Positions 26,401-39,031 of a stretch of 64,000 nt of DNA are shown one piece after another. This DNA is from Brevipalpus yothersi (taxonomy: Eukaryota; Arthropoda; Arachnida; Trombidiformes; Tenuipalpidae). The notes under the pieces are model-generated. The model was given only the letters and a program-made list of their open reading frames with translations, did not search any database and was not told where the DNA came from. The translations under genes were made by a program, and so were the position numbers. How positions within the stretch are numbered: position 1 is the stretch's first letter; each line of letters begins with the position of its first letter. The DNA is taken from NCBI GenBank assembly GCA_003956705.1, contig QZCP01000223.1:456364-520363 (forward strand), written 5' to 3'.

Positions 26401-28203
26401 ATTCATTACAGCTAGTTATCATTTGATCAATTCGATATCGGAAATGATGAGAAGACGCGATGGCTTACAAACGTCACTATTTGGGCCAGTTCTCAAGATC
26501 ATGCCAGTTCAGGATCAAAATTGAGATTGATCTCTCTTTAATTATGAAGGTTCTGATTTTTCGATCTCCGAAACTCAAAATCGGAAGAATCTCAAAATTC
26601 AATGGATATAGATAGATGGATACTCACTGAATGGGAGAATGAATTGATCAAATTCGATGTCTTTGATCCTAGAGTTTAACATAATCAAAGGAATCAGAAT
26701 ATTTTGGATTCAGATCAAATTTCACTCGAAACTTACAAAGTTTCTGGCCTCAAGCTTTCCCTAAGCTAACCTAAACGATCGAGGGGCCATTGTTTACCAT
26801 AATTTGTAAACAGTGTCAGCTTTATGACTTATTTTCATCAATAAAAAGACTTACCAATTGGTTAGCTTCTCAATCTCAATTAATTAGTGTATAAAGAGCT
26901 GAGAAAATTTTGGTTACACATCTATCATCATTCATAAACCTTGGACTTCCGCAATTTCTAATAATTATTATTTTTCTTTCAATTGCTCCCTAAAACGTAG
27001 TCATTCGATAAGATAATCGCGTTTCTCATAAATATTATTGATCGGAAAGATTCTCTAAATCAGATCAAATGAAAAAGAACAAAAATAAATATAAATAAAA
27101 AAATTTATTGATCATGATGCTGTTGATTCATATTATTATCATCATTCCACATACACACACCACGCTTTTTCGGAAGCAAAAGAGTTGTCATTCAAGTTAT
27201 CTTTCTTTTTATTTTTATTTTTCCAATAAAGGAGATACAGACTCTTCATCAAAGTATCACTTTTCCACTTGCTAGAGTGAATTAACTTATCATAACAACA
27301 TCCTGATATCATGTACCATTGATTAGACTATTTTTTCATGCAATATCATCACTATGGGAGAAAAGGTATCGTTTCCGTTTCCGATGGAAAGAGATGTCAT
27401 AGGAATTCATGGTATTTTTGGGCGAAAAAAATTGAAAAATCGAAAAAACTTTCTCTCATCAATACTTTACATAATTATCTGGGCTAAAATTACAATGTGG
27501 ATTTATATAGAGTTTTGAATTTTCTAATTTCGGGCCGCTTCTTTGAGTATGCATTCCACAATTTGCATAATTTCCAGACTTTTTCCGATCACGAACGAAT
27601 GTCAATTTAGTAAGTATTTTGGAGTTGTGGGAATGTCACTTTCTCATTCAAAAATATTGCCCGAAAGTATGTACATATAAACGATAAATTAAGGGCCTGA
27701 GAAATATGAGCTCAAAAGATGTCCTGGGAAATTTTTTTGGAATCTCGAATTAGTCTTGGCCACTCAAATTATATCCTGCGTCCCACAATGGAATGTTGGT
27801 TGATTGTTTTGAGGATCAGCTCTACCAAGTGTGTATGTAGGCCTATTTTTGTTCATTCGGTTCACATGAAGCAAAAAACTTAGTCCTCCAAGTCCACAAG
27901 TAGAGCTCATGAATATTAAATCGGATACAAGTGTGAAATGGAGGTCTGATACATTTGTGTTGTGCAAAATGTTACATTTCTTTCGAGTTCATCAGATAGC
28001 TAAAATAATGACGATGAAGGAATGAAGCGGAAAAGATGCTGCGGAAAGTGTTTATGTGAGTACATGTAGAGGACGACCATACTGATTGGATCTCACCTCT
28101 ATCATGGCCAAAAATTGGATTAATAATCATTATTCAAGCTTTTGTTCCTACTATTTGTCACTTTATGCTCTCACTTTTACTGTTCTTCATCAACATGTGA
28201 GAG

Positions 28204-28207
<4 letters not shown>

Positions 28208-28287
<80 letters not shown>
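28208..28287. repeat. (GA)n microsatellite bordering an assembly gap
   Basis: About 80 nt of GA ending a few bases before the N run. GA resumes at 28565 on the other side. Confidence 0.95.
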
Positions 28288-28291
<4 letters not shown>

Positions 28292-28564
28292 NNNNNNNNN
28301 NNNNNNNNNNNNNNNNNNNNNNNNNNNNNNNNNNNNNNNNNNNNNNNNNNNNNNNNNNNNNNNNNNNNNNNNNNNNNNNNNNNNNNNNNNNNNNNNNNNN
28401 NNNNNNNNNNNNNNNNNNNNNNNNNNNNNNNNNNNNNNNNNNNNNNNNNNNNNNNNNNNNNNNNNNNNNNNNNNNNNNNNNNNNNNNNNNNNNNNNNNNN
28501 NNNNNNNNNNNNNNNNNNNNNNNNNNNNNNNNNNNNNNNNNNNNNNNNNNNNNNNNNNNNNNNN
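28292..28564. other. Assembly gap (273 N)
   Basis: Run of N within a GA microsatellite. Confidence 0.99.
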
Positions 28565-29362
28565 AGAGAGAGAGAGAAAGGATTTGAGATCACATTTTTG
28601 ATGATAATTACTGGAGAAGAATTTAAATTTTGTGCGTCATTAAGGCTACAAACTGAAGCATTGCAATTATATACCATCATCATCATCAGATCTCAAATAT
28701 TGTTTTTGATGTACATGAAGTGAATACATTCAAATCTTTCACTAAGCAAATCAACGCAGCTTGAACAGTACACACATATATAATATCTTATACATAATCA
28801 TAGGGCCACTTATATTCCAATTGCCCGCTATTCAGGTGTATTATGACGGTATTATTATTCCTTGGGGCTAAGAGTGTGTAGAACGACAGGGACATTGTGG
28901 TCAATCAGAGGTCAAAAATCATTCGTATTAAAATTGCTCAATCTAGTGACTCAGATATTCGGGGTACATGAACTTGTGAGACATAACCATTGATTTTGAA
29001 AAATTGATTGATTTATAAAAGTCGGCTAATCAAGAGAGATATTCTAATGCAATTTTAATGTCCTCAAGCTATCCAACAATTTCCGTACTGTATTACAAGA
29101 AGAAGCTGATGGATGTCATGATATTGATTTCTTCCCTTTGGTCGTGGTGATGGTGAAAAATTTTCACAAATAAGGAGGGTGAAAAAAAAATTCTGTTGCC
29201 TAGTTAAGCGGAATCGCATATAATGGTTCACTTGAACTTCCTAGATTGCATAAACGAGAAACATTGAACTGATACCCACTCAAAGCAAGAATGATCATGA
29301 TCCCGAAAAGACTTGGAATTTGGAAATCAAAGTTTTCAGATTGAACTCTTTTGCTGATGAGC

Positions 29363-29366
<4 letters not shown>

Positions 29367-29432
<66 letters not shown>
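29367..29432. repeat. (GA)n microsatellite
   Basis: Uninterrupted GA tract of about 66 nt in the gene-poor interval. Confidence 0.95.
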
Positions 29433-29435
<3 letters not shown>

Positions 29436-30454
29436 ACAGTGAATGAATGAATCGAGATCGATAGTAATTTACTATACTGAACGGTCAGAGAAAGTGTCCA
29501 TTGAATAGAGTATCATCATGATGGATAAGACAAAATAATGAGTGGACTCGGAAAAAAGGATGGAGCCCAAAAAGATGGCCAGCAGGTAATGTTGTTATTT
29601 GGCTTCCGCACGATGTGATGGAAGAGGCCTCAAGATGATGACGAACTTTGTCCTTACCGCTACCTCTCATCAACTCTTTTTCATCATCTCGATTGTCATG
29701 AGAGAGGAATATTTACTCATCACAAGTGGACAGAAAGGCCAAGAGAGGCATACTGTATACTCGTATTGTCACCAGTACTATTGTTGACCAGTAAAGTTTT
29801 GGGCGATATTCAATTACAAATATTCAAGTATCAAGCATCACCTGGTACAATTGGATGGACACACACAACAACAAAAACGGATCATTCTCTCAAGGCTCTG
29901 TGTGTATGTGTGTGTTTGTCAGGTCTGGTCAGGTCATGAAAATGAGCATTCAAATAATATATAATCGGCCAACTCATCGATTTGGTCCCAGATCATTTCG
30001 GTTGATCGATTTGAGCGCATTTGTACGTATACATGTATCCTCTTCCGATTGGATAAAGTTTCATGGACACTCGTGTCCGAATCGTGTTTTGTCACAAAAT
30101 TGGCAGCTATTAAGATTCATCGGGATGACCATATCGATCAGGCCTTTTGTTGACTGCTTATTTGGATATCAGATATTCGGAGGTCAACATGAGCCATGAA
30201 ATCGTGTTTATCTGTTCCGAGAAACATTACTCAATTCGAGATCACTACTGTCGGTGTACACGTATCACACACAAATTTTGTCAAATAGTATGTAATATCT
30301 GGATAGAAATTGCTGATTTGACACCATAGTAAGTCACAGTGAGAAAATGATGGTTTTTAAGAAGCTGAAATTCTAAGTTTCCTAATGTTCTAGCCTTCTC
30401 ATTAAATCATTATCAAAAAAATTCGAGTTCAGTTGTGAAAATAAAAAAAATTGA

Positions 30455-30459
<5 letters not shown>

Positions 30460-30509
<50 letters not shown>
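30460..30509. repeat. (CT)n microsatellite
   Basis: Uninterrupted CT tract of about 50 nt. Confidence 0.95.
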
Positions 30510-30515
<6 letters not shown>

Positions 30516-33484
30516 CTTCATCCATGAAGTAGATGTTGTACGAAATTGGTCAGATTTGTGACAGAAATTTCGAAATAAATCTTATCAAGATTCTTCTATT
30601 GTAGAGAAGAAGAGTAATAAATTATCTAAGATGATAATCTAGATAATGAAGATGATTTTTTTGCTACTGATGCTCTTCATCTCGACGACCTCTCTTATTA
30701 GCATGCAGCCAGAACGTCTTTAATGTCTCATGAAACAAAAAGGTGCCCTCAGAATGCTTTATGAGAGTCAGTACCACAATGACTAGATGTACAATCAAAG
30801 GTTTCTCTCTCTCTCTCTCTCCTTTTTTCTTCCTCATTTTTTTCGGTACACGTTTTTCAACTCGTGATGACAGCTACTTTCATCATGATTGTCTTCTTTG
30901 TTTCCATAAAAAAGAGATAGACTGAAGGGCTGTTGGGAATCGGATTACGTTAATCCGAAAGAAAGAGAGAGAGAAAGGGTCCTTCTAACGATGGATCCAG
31001 GAAGACAACTTGTCCATGATATTCGATCAATGATTGGATCATCTCTCTCCCTCTCTTCAATGATCTAACCTAACCGATGGATATGCTTGATCAATTAGAA
31101 TGATACTTGTCTTATTAGAGATTGAGCTCATTCGTGTCTGTCGAACGATTTCGTTGCAACGTTGCAAAAGATTACATCTTTTTCTCTCTTCATCTCTTCA
31201 TATATTTGAGTGAATCGATGAGCTGAAGAGTGAACGTCAACTTTTAATCAATACTTTTCGGTTATGCAGATTTTTCCAGGCATTTTTGGACTGTCATAGT
31301 GAGGAAATAAGTGATGGGAAGTAGTTTTTATCTAAAATTTGATCTTTTACAAACTTTTTTCAGACATGTCTTGTGAAAATAGAGAATGTGAATGTATGTC
31401 AAGGTCTTTCAGATTTTTCAATAAGAGAGTGAGGGAATAATTTATTTCAATGGTCCAATTTAACAAAGGATTTTAGATAATCGTACGAATATTGGAAAAA
31501 TTTTTCGATGATAAAATGGATCTTATGCATTTATTACACATCGCCACAATTTTTATTGTGAAAAAAGCTCATGCTAAATGTTATCAAATAGAAACAAACT
31601 CATTCATAATCGAAACTTTTTTATAAACAATTAATGAGTCAATAAACTGATGAATGGGTGATCAGATCTTATTGAATGGTGAGCATGGTTTCACTTGATC
31701 CATTGAATTGGCTCAATTCTCAATTGTGTGTGAGTATGTGATCAGAGAGCCATCAATTGATCAGTCTAATGGTCTGAGATATGTGTATGGTATACAAGAT
31801 GGTATATGCATACACTATCTTGGCAATGTTGAGGAATAGGGAATAAAATGTACTTACATCACCAATAAAACCGCAAACCAAACTATTTGAACTGTTCAAC
31901 ATTCGCCACGATCACCTCGTTAGTAGAACAATCACCGTTATTGTGTCCAGCTTGATTTATTGTTTCATTTTGAACCAAGGGCAAGCAGCGTGCGAAATTT
32001 AAGTGAATTACTCTTTCAACTTTTGAATATCATCGCTGCTCAATGAAAAATAATTACTGATCAACATCATCATTTATTTTGCCTCCAGCAATAAGACAAA
32101 ACTTTTTCTTTCTCTTTCATTGATTTAGGCCTGATGAAGGGAGGAGAGAGAGAAAGAAGCTAATGAAGATGATGGGGGAAGAAAAATTGAGCAATCGAAC
32201 TTGATCAAAGTCCGATGGCCTAATTGTTATCACTGCATGAGTTTGCATGTTACGCTGAACCATGAGAGATGGATCATTTCTCGGTCATTTCTCAACTACT
32301 TCAGTAAATCCATTGGTCATTTCACATGACAATGAATATGATATATATCGTTTTTCTCATTCTTTCATTATCGCAGTAAGTAGTAATACTTTCGCTATTA
32401 GTGGCTGTTAATGAGCTGAAACTATGTATTCAACGTTTTATGTGATTCTTGTAATCATGATTAACTATTCGTAATATCTGGCCAATTGAATAAAAAAACT
32501 TTTTTCTCCATTACTGTAACCTTTGATAGTAAAGTTCAACTAGCAAATTTTTCTTATGATAAATGAAATAGAAACATTCATACATACTTACATTCCAATA
32601 GTCATAATTAAAAGTGATCATCTCTCAAATAGGCTTTCATTGCGTGAGCAATACTTTTCGTATTATATGTTCATCTTGTTAAAATGCCACCAAACCAACA
32701 TGAGGCCGATCTAATTCCTTGGAAGTGGTAGTTTCAACACTTTCTCTTTTTCCTCTTCTCATTCTTTTATCAGCTCATTTTCTCCTCCCATAATATGTTC
32801 ACTCTTTCAAATCTTCTTTTTTAACGGTACCTGTAACTGTACTGATCCATCCAAGACCACTTTTTTGAAGTTACACACACATCCATACCACCAAGATGAT
32901 CAAGTAGCGATAGAACATATTGCCAACTTATTGCTCTTCACTTAACGTTCAATTCATTAATCTTTAAGGGTTTGCCTTTTTGACTATTTTTCTATGATCC
33001 TCAAACTTTTTTGACCTTTCACAAACCCATCTCGTTTGGATTAAATCCAATTGGCCTACTGTTTTGTCCGCTTACTTTCCATCTCTTCAACATCTCATAT
33101 ATTTTTTACTCTCAAATTTTTCACTTCATCTTTTTTCATTCAATTTTCACTCATATTTGATTCAAATTTTTCTCTTCTTCCACTCGCTCTTTCTCTCTCA
33201 CCTCTTTATCGATACTCACCAATCAAATCACGCAATATAACGTGACTCACCTAAAACAGTTAATCATAATTATCACTACAATCAATTCAATACAAAGGAT
33301 TGATATGATTTCCGTGTGATTCTCCTTCATTCATGATTCGCTCGAACATGCAGATGTTGTACAGCCATTTGACCTTCTTTGAAGAATACATATTTTTCAG
33401 ACCCTATTCTATATTGTATATAGCATGGGTCAGATTTATTTAAAATATGAGGCTTTCGAACTTGAACCAAGGAAAAACTTTTCA

Positions 33485-33485
<1 letters not shown>

Positions 33486-33521
<36 letters not shown>
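33486..33521. repeat. (CT)n microsatellite
   Basis: CT tract of about 36 nt, about 450 nt upstream of the first RFWD3-like gene. Confidence 0.9.
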
Positions 33522-33527
<6 letters not shown>

Positions 33528-33965
33528 ATCTGGTATTTGATACACTTTTTTACCCTCTCAATGGTCAGAGTTCAAAAACTGAGCCTCCAATTTGAATGAC
33601 CAATTAATAATATCTTCTCATATCATTCCAACAATCATAGTTCACACACATAAACCGTTACTTTTTTTCGTCAATTTAAATATCCTAACGAAAAAGGGGG
33701 AAAGAAAAAAGGAGCAAAAACATAGACACATGCGTTTGTTTACTTTGTTTTTCATAATGTAAGCGCGCGTTTAAGGTGTTTATGTTTGATTAATTAAGAA
33801 CATCTTTTTATTTTGGCTAAGGCCAAATGAAGTGGTATGATATAGTGATTATTGTGTATCAAATTGGTGTATACAACACCAATAGTAATATTGTTTATCG
33901 GTTTGATTGTTTGATTGGTGGTGGTGGTGATCAGTGTTGCGGTGATTTGTGTGGATTTAATCAGT

Positions 33966-35641
33966 ATGATAGAGGAAGAGGAAGATGAACAAGCAGGAAT
34001 TGAGCCCCAATCTAATGGACCGGAGGAAGATGAAGATATGGATCAAGATGATGAAGATAAGGATGATGGAGATGGAGATCAAGAAAGTGAGAAAAAAAAT
34101 CTCAATGATTCAATTGATGATGACATAACAACTTGTAGTATCTGTTGTGAACCTATGACTACCGAGTCTGGCCATCGAGCCACAACACTTAAGTGTGGAC
34201 ATCTTTTTGGTGAAAAGTGTATAAAAAAATGGATTGATGATAATGTTAAGACTCAAAAATCGGCAAGATGTCCCAATTGTAATAATCCATCATTGCGTAA
34301 AGAAATACGAATCATATATCCACCGACTATAAAGAAATCAGATCCAAATGTGATCGCTGAAGCTCAATTAGCATGCAAAGCTGAGAGAAAGAAGCGACTA
34401 AGTATCGAAAAGAATGTTCAACAATTAAGAGACATAGTTACTGGTTTAAGAAAGGAGATAGAATCACTCAACGAAAAACGAATGCAAGCCTACAATGATT
34501 TTCAGAAGCTTAAAAATCGATCAGAATTGGATCGTATGGCTCATGCCAATAGAGCAAATATTTTGGCCGCAAGATCAGAGGCATTCAGAATATTCAAGAA
34601 AATTGATCTAACCTCTTTTAGTGATAATCGTGTGCTCACTTCATCTGATATTAATGGTGTCTTAGTTTTTTCACAACGCAGTCAAAGCAACTTTGGTGCC
34701 TATGGCATTCGAGAGGTTACTTCTCACATTATGAAACCAATGAAGTATATACCTCTTCACAAAGGAGTTATAAAAGATGTGGTATTTCATCCATACGAAG
34801 CCCTTATATTATCAGCATCAATGGACAAAACTTTAAAGTTGACGAATTTGATTTCTTGTACTATCAATAATTCGTACGAAATGGAGTCACCTATCTGGAG
34901 TTGTGCTTGGAATCCGAAGAATACAAATCTTTTCTATGCTGGTCTTGCCAATGGTAAAGTGATCGAATTCGACGTTCGAATGTCTTCATCTGTCAGAGAA
35001 ATCAAAAGTCAAGTTTCCTCCCCCATGGTTTCTCTGAAGTTTGTTGATAATAATCATCTTAGTGGCTTAGTAGCTACACAGCTACGTGCTAGTGAATTTT
35101 ATCAAATTGAAGCAGGATTAGGAATTACTTCCTATCGTATTCCAGTTGACGGAAATTTTATCTCTGCCGATTTTGAAAACTCTTCATCTCGACTTTTGTT
35201 AAGCAGTAGGCCAATTGCTAATCAAACTAATATGACCCATACGGTATGTTGAAAGGATCATGCTATTTTAACACTGAGTATCACGTAAAAAAATATTTTT
35301 ATTGACAGGTTTTCCATCTGTCCATGGACCCTGGACCCGATTTCCAGAGCAATTTTCGCTGCAACAGTGTTGCTCAATTCAACGGCGGTCGCAAAGCTGA
35401 CCAAATGCTAAAAAGTATCATATTTCCTCATCCAAACGATCCAGCTTCATCTTTGATTTGTACTGGTGATCAAGATTTAGGGGGATTTTACGTGTGGGAT
35501 ACAAATTCATCAAAGGCTATCCAGGAAGTCTCGACCAAAGCTCAAGTGTATGATCTCTCTTTCATGCGAAGCCTTAATTCTCACAAAATTCTCCTCACGT
35601 TGTCGGAGAATTCTCTCGATGCGTATCAATGGCACCTGTGA
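33966..35641 (+). CDS. RFWD3: RFWD3-like RING/WD40 E3 ubiquitin ligase, copy A
   Basis: E3 ligase related to RFWD3, which in vertebrates ubiquitinates RPA and acts in replication-fork and crosslink repair in the nucleus. Exons 33966-35243 and 35309-35641 join in phase 0 to 536 aa. An acidic N-terminus (about 1-52) precedes a RING finger (CSIC at 57-60, CGHLFGEKC at 77-85, CPNC at 102-105), then a coiled coil (about 125-190), then WD40-like repeats (ALILSASMDKTLKLT, YAGLANGKVIEFDVR, CTGDQDLGGFYVWDT). The RING-coiled-coil-WD order is that of RFWD3. The start ATG at 33966 is the first in frame; upstream in-frame sequence lacks ATG. Its partner is the inverted paralog at 36766-38462, with the same terminal intron position and phase. 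Confidence 0.88.
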
Positions 35642-36765
35642 TAGAGTTATTTTTTTTATTTTTTCATATACAATGTCAGTTTTATAAATAGATCGCATTT
35701 ATGTACATTTTCAAGCTGCCAATATCATCCACTGATAGTTATGAAGCCAAAATAATAGTTTCAAACTCTGATCGTCTTGAGTCTAGTTACCTCCTCTGTT
35801 ACGAATCTGTCCAGAGCAACGATATGATTCCACGACTATTAATATTTCATCAAGCATTCATTGTGTTGTATAAGAAGTTGGATTTAGAATACTTTTGGAT
35901 TGGAGCAAAACTGTTTGCAGCCCAGATCTTTCGAGAAAGATAAATCGATTCTTTTCAAACGAGGATATCTAGTTTGATAAGAAAAGTTTTATAATAAATG
36001 ATTGAAAATTACCTGTAGATAATTTCTGATTCCTTAATTAATTAAGAAACTGATGTAAGAGAATCAATATTTGAAAGCAATGAAATTTGTAATTTAACAT
36101 CGTTTATCATCGATGTTTGATCGGTGTCTTCCAATTATTTACAGAAAAAGATGACTAATATGCTCATCAGTTGAAACTTTATCATTAAGGTTTCATCATT
36201 GATTGAAAAGTTTCCATCTGGTTGACCAATCAATTGATGCAATTCTTGACACTCTCTTTAAAATGTCTATTCACCAACAAATAGAATTGGAGTCAATACC
36301 ATGAAGTCTCAGAGTTGATATTCTCAAAGTTCATTAGTGATCAAGAGAGCTTCCTGAGATCTCATTGTGACCTGACTGACCGATTCAGTCTATGCTGGGT
36401 AGTGTAGAGCTTCAGTTTATAATCTTTACACTGATTCGATATTAATGGGAGAAATTATTTCTATCCATCAGAAAATAGGCTATCATTCTACAGAACAAGT
36501 TACTCGAATATACGATAGCCGAGGATTATAAGCTGAATCATACATTTAAAGTTTCTCTTAGGCAGCTGCAATTTCTTTTAAACTCATGTTAACGGGCCCA
36601 GAATTATCATTGATGAGCAAATAAATTGATTGTTGAGTACTTTGAAAAACAATTGTATTATTTTGGCTTCATAACGATCAAGAGATGATATTTGTAATTT
36701 ACAAATGTTTACAGATGTGATGTATTTATAAAACTGGTATTTTATATGAAAATAAAATAGCTCTA
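35642..36765. other. Convergent interval between the two RFWD3-like copies
   Basis: No gene. Both ends are related in inverted orientation: a motif around cagttttataaata and the string gttatgaagccaaaataata occur after the stop of copy A (about 35670-35760) and, on the minus strand, after the stop of copy B (about 36650-36740). The middle is unique. Confidence 0.7.
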
Positions 36766-38462
36766 TCACAGGTGCCATTGATACGCATCGAGAGAATTTT
36801 CCGACAACGTGAGAAGAATTTTATGGGAATCAAGGCTTCGCATGAAAGATAGATCATAAACTTGAGCTTTAGTGGAGACTTCTTGGATAGCTTTAGATGA
36901 ATTTGTATCCCATACGTAAAATCCCCCTAAATCTTGATCACCAGTACATATTAAAGATGAATTTGGGTCCTTTGGATGAGGAGATATGATGCTTTTCAGC
37001 ATTTGGTCAGCTTTGCGACCTCCGTTAAATTGGGCAACACTGTCACAGTGAAAATTGCTCAAGAAAGGATCAGATCCAGGGTCCATAGTGAGTTGAAATA
37101 CCTGAAAGAAGAATATACCTCTGTGTAAATCTAGAGTGTCAAATAAGTATCATTTTCTCAACTTACCGTGTGAGTCATATTGGTTTGGTTAGCAATTGGC
37201 CTACTGCTTAACAAAAGTCGAGATGAAGAGTTTTCAAAATCGGCAGAGATAAAATTTCCGTCAACTGGAATACGACAAGAAGCAATTTCTGAAGCTTCCT
37301 CAATTCGATAAAATTCACAGACACGCAGTTGTGTGGCTATTAAGCCACTCATGTTATCACTATCAACGAACTTTATAGAGACAATAGGAGGAGAAGTTTC
37401 ATCCTTAATATCTCTGACGGGTGATGACATTCTAACGTCAAATTCGACTACTTTACCATTGGCAAGGCCTGCATAAAAAAGATTAGTATTTTTCTGATTC
37501 CAAGTACAGCTCCAAACAGGCGACTCCATATCATACGAATTATTGATAGAACAGGAAATCAAATTGGTCAACTTCAAAGTCTTGTCCATTGAGGCTGACA
37601 AGATGAGGGCTTCAGTTGGATGGAAGGAGATATCTTTCATCGGTGCTCGATGAAGAGGGATGAATTTACCAGGCACGAAATCATTTACATTCATACTCTT
37701 CAAACCATAATCAGGAAAAGGACCAGAACGATTGCGTTGGGAGAACACGATTAAACCACGAGCATCCGATGAGGTGATCACTCTGCTCTCACTATTTGGG
37801 CCGAGATCTAACCTTCTTAGAGACTTGAAGTGTTCGATTTTCTGTTTTTTTCTAGGAGAAATGGAAATCTCGGACACCTTCGACCCTTCGATCATCCCTG
37901 ATTTGACAGCTTGTATCTTCTGATTAATTTTCTTCAGATCCTCTTTGATTTCTTCAATTTGAGCTTGATTCAGCATCTTGTTTAGATTGAGATTACTCTT
38001 TTCACTCATCAGAGTTCGAATGATACTTTTTTCCTTTTCAACTTCCAGAAGTGCAGCCGTTTCCTCGCTACTGTCGATTATCTTTATATTCTTTGCATAT
38101 ATAATCCATACATCATCTTTCTTTATTTTTTGATTACAATTTGGACATAAAGCAGAGCCAGATCGTTTAGCTTCATTCTGTTCAATCCACCGATTAATAC
38201 ACTTTTCTCCGAAAAGGTGACCACATTTGAGTGAAGTGATTCGATGTCCAGGCTCGGTGCTAGTTATATCACAGCAAATATTACAAATGATCCCCTCATC
38301 AGAGATCGTCTTATCCGCTTCATTCTCCTCATTCTGATTCACTACCTGTATCCATAAAAAGAAACAGTTTCCCCATCAGATCATCATAATATTATATCGT
38401 CCTGAACATTGCATCATACATACCTCCTTCTTCTTGCGTCCTCCTCTCCTCCTCTCAGCCAT
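36766..38462 (-). CDS. RFWD3-like RING/WD40 E3 ligase, copy B, with SEC62-like leader
   Basis: Exons (minus) 38462-38424, 38345-37167 and 37101-36766 join in phase 0 to 517 aa. The C-terminal third is about 90% identical to copy A, with the same last-intron position; the RING and coiled coil are much more diverged. RING ligands are intact (CNIC, CGHLFGEKC, CPNC), as are the WD signatures (ALILSASMDKTLKLT, YAGLANGKVVEFDVR). The N-terminus differs completely from copy A: MAERRRGGRKKKE, then VVNQNEENEADK. It closely resembles the SEC62 start in the divergent neighbour (MAERRRGGRKRKE, then LEDQNDENKAQK), with the intron at the same place. It is probably a functional chimeric paralog. Function beyond E3 ligase activity is unknown. 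Confidence 0.85.
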
Positions 38463-39031
38463 ACTTATGGTTCCATTTTCACCACCAAATAGCCGAAGAA
38501 TGACCATCAAAGCAAAACACTTGCCACAGCTTCAGTAATTAACAACACAATTTCATCCTACACACTCATCGATCACCAATTTTACAAACCAATCAAATCA
38601 ACTTGAGAAACTGAATTAATTCACTCAACTCAAGTTCATTTGACAAAATCGCTTCAAAAGTTTACGTTTTATGTTTACATTGTAAACTTTACAAAAGATG
38701 ACGCTACTGGTTGCCACTATGATTGTAGCGCTCTCTAATTAGTATCCATCTACATAAGACATGTCTTTACTCTCTTTTTTAGGCAGCCTACTTAGAGTGA
38801 CACTAGTGTCCTCTATTCGACTAGTTGAGTGACCTCTAGTGGATACACTTTGTGAGCCTCAAAACAAGATAAAAGAGCTAAAAAATCTTGTTCATTTTGC
38901 TCTCTCTTCCTGTTGTATACATATGAAAGGTTTTTAGATGTTTTAATTATTTTAATCATATTCTTTACACTTTGATTTGATGATTTAAAGCAACTGTGTT
39001 TGTGTAACTGATTTGTGGGTGATTACCAAGT
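38463..39031. promoter_or_regulatory. Bidirectional promoter region, RFWD3-like copy B / SEC62
   Basis: 569 nt separate the divergent start codons. The bases before the two ATGs resemble each other in inverted orientation: ...ttggtggtga...accataagt before copy B and ...ttgtgggtga...accaagt before SEC62. A 9-bp inverted repeat (38657-38665 with 38682-38690) contains forkhead-like TGTTTAC/GTAAAC elements. The promoter role is inferred from position. Confidence 0.5.

Larger units (their letters stand above)
23043..28291. other. Gene-poor AT-rich interval, first part
   Basis: No recognisable gene. The 23043-23760 part is the 5' region of the chitin-binding gene. From 24000 to 27500 the sequence is AT-rich, nearly free of microsatellites and full of stops in all frames. 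On the minus strand 27764-27985 is open for about 75 codons with varied composition but no identifiable product. A GA tract begins near 28208. Confidence 0.5.
28565..33965. other. Gene-poor AT-rich interval, second part
   Basis: No recognisable gene on either strand. Isolated splice-donor-like sites (for example plus strand near 30330, minus strand near 31854) have no downstream exon I can connect. The final few hundred bases are the RFWD3-like gene's upstream region. Confidence 0.5.

Noticed and set aside
30147..30340. Cys-rich open stretch ending at a GTAAGT donor (plus strand)
   Set aside because: Open for about 60 codons but no acceptor, start or downstream exon could be linked; overlaps another equally open frame.
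35701..35943. 80-codon frame after the RFWD3 copy A stop
   Set aside because: Lies in the 3' UTR; the homologous flank of copy B does not keep this frame open.
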